In this document: positions 4,779-7,508 of the stretch, in pieces
Layout: each line of letters starts with the position of its first letter
How positions within the stretch are numbered: position 1 is the stretch's first letter
From: JAKEGK01 sp036507695
GTDB lineage: Bacteria; Pseudomonadota; Gammaproteobacteria; SZUA-152
Reading direction: 5' to 3'
Assembly: GCA_036507695.1 (NCBI GenBank)
Contig: DATCIR010000140.1
Coordinates: 1 to 7,508, forward strand
DNA length: 7,508 nucleotides
Translations under genes and position numbers: made by a program
Notes under the pieces: generated by a model
What the model saw: only the letters and a program-made list of their open reading frames with translations
Told to the model about the DNA's origin: nothing
Database searches by the model: none

Positions 4779-7448
4779 CTACCCCCTGATAGACACTATA
4801 ATCAGTATCAATATCAGAATCAGTAAACCGATTAGAATTTTGCTTACTTTCCCGCAACATTTTTTAAACAATCCACCTATTGTGCCATCCTTACCGGGAT
4901 CGACAGGCTCTGGTGTAGGCCTGTCGCCACCCTGGAAGACCGCGGCATCAAGTGTTTGCTCTCTGGTAAATTCATTTCCCCTTATTGTTGCGCCTTTGGC
5001 AAGGAATCTACAGTGGTAAGTCCCTGGTATCGTTGCAACAAAGTTTTGTTCAAAGATACCCGGTTCAATTTCATCAAGGCTAACTACGAAGGCGCTCGAA
5101 TCAGGACGTGTTACATCAACGTTAACGATTGCCCGGTTTTCGATGGGCAAACCATATTCGGTGAGCAATGAACGCAGCCGGACGTTTGCCATGGGTTCAA
5201 AACTATCCTGGTAAACTGCAGCATTCATTTTCAGATTGGAATAGGTATTCACAATAACAGAGTAGCGAACTCCATGAGTCGCTGCGGACTCGAATAACCG
5301 TGGATTCACATCCCTTAATATGGAAAGTTGCTTCTTATAATCACCAGGGTCTATTTTCAGGACCACATACCATTCGCCAGTATGGTTGCCCGCGGGAAAA
5401 GCCACAGGTAAAGTAAATTTGTAATTCCTGGATTTATTCCCTACCGTATAATTAATGCCAAGGCCCGCAGCGTTGGACGGTTCAATAATATCGCCATTTG
5501 GCGTTTCGACGGCAATATTTACCGCCTGTATATCCACCATCAATATTACGGTAGCATCCAGATCGGCTTCATTCACGATGAAAGGTATGCGGACCACCTG
5601 CCCGCTTGCGATGTAACCTGTAGGGTCCAGGATGATATTGTTATTGGTAACACCTGCTAAAATTTGCAGGAAATATTTTGGCAGCAGGAAATAGTCGTCT
5701 ATGCTGGCACTTAACAGCCCTGTTAGTTTGAGGTAACCACCCGTGCCATTTGTCAATTGAGTCAGGGCATTGGTGTTGACCTGGGATTCATTGCCCAGTC
5801 CAATGGCGAATGTTCGGTTATTTATAGCGCCAGAAACACTGGCGATGGATACGGGCTCGTTTTCCAGGCCATCAGTGAATACGATCATCGCCTTTTCTTC
5901 ATAATCGGCTGCTGGTAACGCATTTAAGATATCGCGCGCCAATTGCACCCCGTCGCCTACTGAGGTATTGCCATGCGCCCCGTGACTGGTCACCGCATTG
6001 ATCCCGGCAATCCTGTCCCCATCATTGTTAATTCTGGTAACCGCAAGGCCCGGGTAAGTAGCATGGTTAACCGGATAGGCATCGGAATCAAAACGTATCA
6101 GGCCGACACCATTGTCAAATGGAATAATTTCCATGAACTTTATGGCCGCATCCTTCAATACATCCAGGCGTGTCAGGCCGGAAGTACCCGCTTGCCAGCC
6201 CATACTGCCGGACTGATCCAGAGCCAGCATGACCGCAACCCTGGGGCGAATAATCGAATTCGCCTTGATCACGAAACTAAACTCCTGACCACTCTCGACA
6301 CACTCAAAGGTGACCGAGCCATCCGGAACAGCCACATTTGCAGGCCCGGCAGTGTATCCCAGCCAGATTCGTGCAATGACATAGGGTTCGGGTTCATGGG
6401 CCACAGTAATCGAACCCGATACCGGGAATAACACGGAAAACGGGCTCGCCGGTTCAAAGCCGGCTTTTACCCTGATCGTTGCCTCACTGCAGCCATACAC
6501 TTTGAACACGGCGGCCCGTGACGCGGTATCGCCGGACGGGATGTCATTAAAGTTAATGATGGGAGGCATGCCGGTGTTGTCGACTTCTACGCTGGGAGCA
6601 AGGTTATGGTTGGTGTCATAGCAGGGTGGAATGACAATTGAAATATGTTTCGAAGTCTTGGCCAGTTGCTGGTTGTCCGGCGGCGCCCATGGCCGTAAGC
6701 CCGAACCGCCATCCCAGGGCTCCATCGTTTCGACTATCCTGGCATGGTCCGTTTCAATTCCATAGGTGAGTAAAGGATCAAGGCGCCATTCCTCACCGGG
6801 CACTGTCTGCCAACGGGCCCACAATCGGTCAATATTCGCATGCAGCAGAAATACAAAAGGGTCCTCGAATGCCGTGTGAGCCGGGCCTATGGTTCCTCCA
6901 ATATAACCATGGATACTATTATGATTTGGCGACTGCTCTACGGTCGTCCTGAACTGGAACCATTGCTCGTTTTGCGGAAAACCATTTGATGAGTTAACAA
7001 TACCGGTATCGGAATCGACGCCCGGAGGGGATGGTGCGGCCGCGCCCCCGGCAACATCTCTGGATATGGGAGGGAATCCCGCAAAAGGGGCGCCAACATT
7101 GCCATTAGATTCTCCCATAAAGGACGTAGTAAAAATATTATACGTACCCACACCGCCATTGTCGGCTGCGCGGGGATCATCCGTCCAGTCCCAGTAATGC
7201 AAGGATAATTCCGGGTCGATTTCTCTCAATAATTCTTCATAGCGGTTTAACAATTCACGATGCCACGGCAGGAATGAAGGGCCGCCGTGAACATGGGTGG
7301 CTTCGTGTATTTGATCCTGCTTCACCCACTTGGAGACGCCATCCGGGTAGTAGCGACTGTTCAATTGCACTACGGCATGTATGAAACGGTCTCGTTCCTC
7401 GTCAGATACATGCGCAATGTTTCTTCTAATTCCGTCACCGAGTGCCAT
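4779..7448 (-). CDS. Tyrosinase-vWA fusion protein with C-terminal membrane anchor
   Basis: The 889-residue product starts at an ATG with AAGGAG (7462-7457) 8 nt upstream. Residues about 1-230 are a tyrosinase copper domain. CuA ligands are probably H48, H54 and H63 (HVHGGPSFLPWHRELLNRYE). CuB ligands are H176, H180 (HNSIH) and H203 (DPFVFLLHANIDRLWARWQ). This type-3 dicopper site usually oxidises phenols or catechols to quinones. A beta-rich linker (about 265-400) leads to a vWA domain (about 401-600) with a complete MIDAS: DQSGS (411-415), T495 and D526 in FTDG, so metal-dependent protein binding is likely. Two further beta-sandwich-like regions follow (about 605-700 and 725-838), then a Pro-rich stretch and a 17-residue Leu/Ile helix (about 871-887) preceded by FKKCCGK. 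No signal peptide is seen. Lysines on the N-side of the helix suggest a tail-anchored protein facing the cytoplasm. Substrate and partner are unknown; a catechol oxidase-only role or a structural role is possible. Confidence 0.93.
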   Translation of the reverse strand: MALGDGIRRNIAHVSDEERDRFIHAVVQLNSRYYPDGVSKWVKQDQIHEATHVHGGPSFLPWHRELLNRYEELLREIDPELSLHYWDWTDDPRAADNGGVGTYNIFTTSFMGESNGNVGAPFAGFPPISRDVAGGAAAPSPPGVDSDTGIVNSSNGFPQNEQWFQFRTTVEQSPNHNSIHGYIGGTIGPAHTAFEDPFVFLLHANIDRLWARWQTVPGEEWRLDPLLTYGIETDHARIVETMEPWDGGSGLRPWAPPDNQQLAKTSKHISIVIPPCYDTNHNLAPSVEVDNTGMPPIINFNDIPSGDTASRAAVFKVYGCSEATIRVKAGFEPASPFSVLFPVSGSITVAHEPEPYVIARIWLGYTAGPANVAVPDGSVTFECVESGQEFSFVIKANSIIRPRVAVMLALDQSGSMGWQAGTSGLTRLDVLKDAAIKFMEIIPFDNGVGLIRFDSDAYPVNHATYPGLAVTRINNDGDRIAGINAVTSHGAHGNTSVGDGVQLARDILNALPAADYEEKAMIVFTDGLENEPVSIASVSGAINNRTFAIGLGNESQVNTNALTQLTNGTGGYLKLTGLLSASIDDYFLLPKYFLQILAGVTNNNIILDPTGYIASGQVVRIPFIVNEADLDATVILMVDIQAVNIAVETPNGDIIEPSNAAGLGINYTVGNKSRNYKFTLPVAFPAGNHTGEWYVVLKIDPGDYKKQLSILRDVNPRLFESAATHGVRYSVIVNTYSNLKMNAAVYQDSFEPMANVRLRSLLTEYGLPIENRAIVNVDVTRPDSSAFVVSLDEIEPGIFEQNFVATIPGTYHCRFLAKGATIRGNEFTREQTLDAAVFQGGDRPTPEPVDPGKDGTIGGLFKKCCGKVSKILIGLLILILILIIVSIRG

Positions 7449-7508
7449 GACGTTCTCTCCTTGTGATTTTACTAAGACAATCGACAGTATATGGGTATAG
7501 GAAGAATA

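Noticed and set aside
4543..4860. Minus-strand open frame of 105 codons overlapping the 3' end of the tyrosinase gene
   Set aside because: It is out of frame within a clearly coding C-terminus and has no supporting start site.
5973..6431. Plus-strand open frame of 152 codons
   Set aside because: It is antisense to the vWA and linker codons of the tyrosinase fusion and has no features of its own.

Overview
All recognisable genes in this window lie on the minus strand. In transcription order they are: a large tyrosinase / von Willebrand factor A (vWA) fusion protein (7448-4779), a secreted seven-bladed beta-propeller protein (4298-2952), the broken front half of a tyrosine recombinase (about 2613-2196), a GH46 chitosanase-like enzyme with a peptidoglycan-binding domain (1114-182), and the first 22 codons of a gene that runs off the left edge and starts with a signal-peptide-like sequence (68-1). 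Shine-Dalgarno sites, a Sec-type signal peptide and the recombinase family point to a Gram-negative proteobacterium, probably a gamma- or betaproteobacterium. The genus cannot be named from the sequence. Base composition is patchy: the propeller gene and recombinase remnant are GC-rich, while the 1115-2195 stretch is visibly AT-richer.

Region by region: 1-68 is the partial gene. 69-181 is a short leader with a small palindrome and one copy of a 14-bp tandem repeat; the second copy is the last 14 bases of the chitosanase gene. 182-1114 is the chitosanase. 1115-2195 is about 1.1 kb without a convincing gene; it holds a 9-bp inverted repeat and a perfect 7+1+7 palindrome. 2196-2613 is the recombinase pseudogene, frameshifted next to a TA-repeat. 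2641-2951 is a spacer with a REP-like motif, a G-rich tract and a strong two-way intrinsic terminator that ends the propeller gene. 2952-4298 is the propeller gene. 4299-4778 is a 480-bp spacer containing a run of hairpins, including a terminator-like hairpin whose T-tract faces the plus strand, where no gene is seen. 4779-7448 is the tyrosinase-vWA gene.

The genes do not form one obvious pathway. Spacers are long and each gene has its own ribosome binding site, so this reads as a loose set of cell-surface or envelope-related genes around a decayed mobile-element scar. The most notable item is the 889-residue protein. It joins a complete type-3 copper (tyrosinase) site, a vWA domain with an intact MIDAS motif, beta-rich domains and a C-terminal membrane anchor, with no N-terminal signal peptide. 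The second is the structured spacer downstream of it, which could encode a small RNA or be a degenerate REP-type element. No tRNA, rRNA, CRISPR array, intact insertion sequence or phage module was seen.
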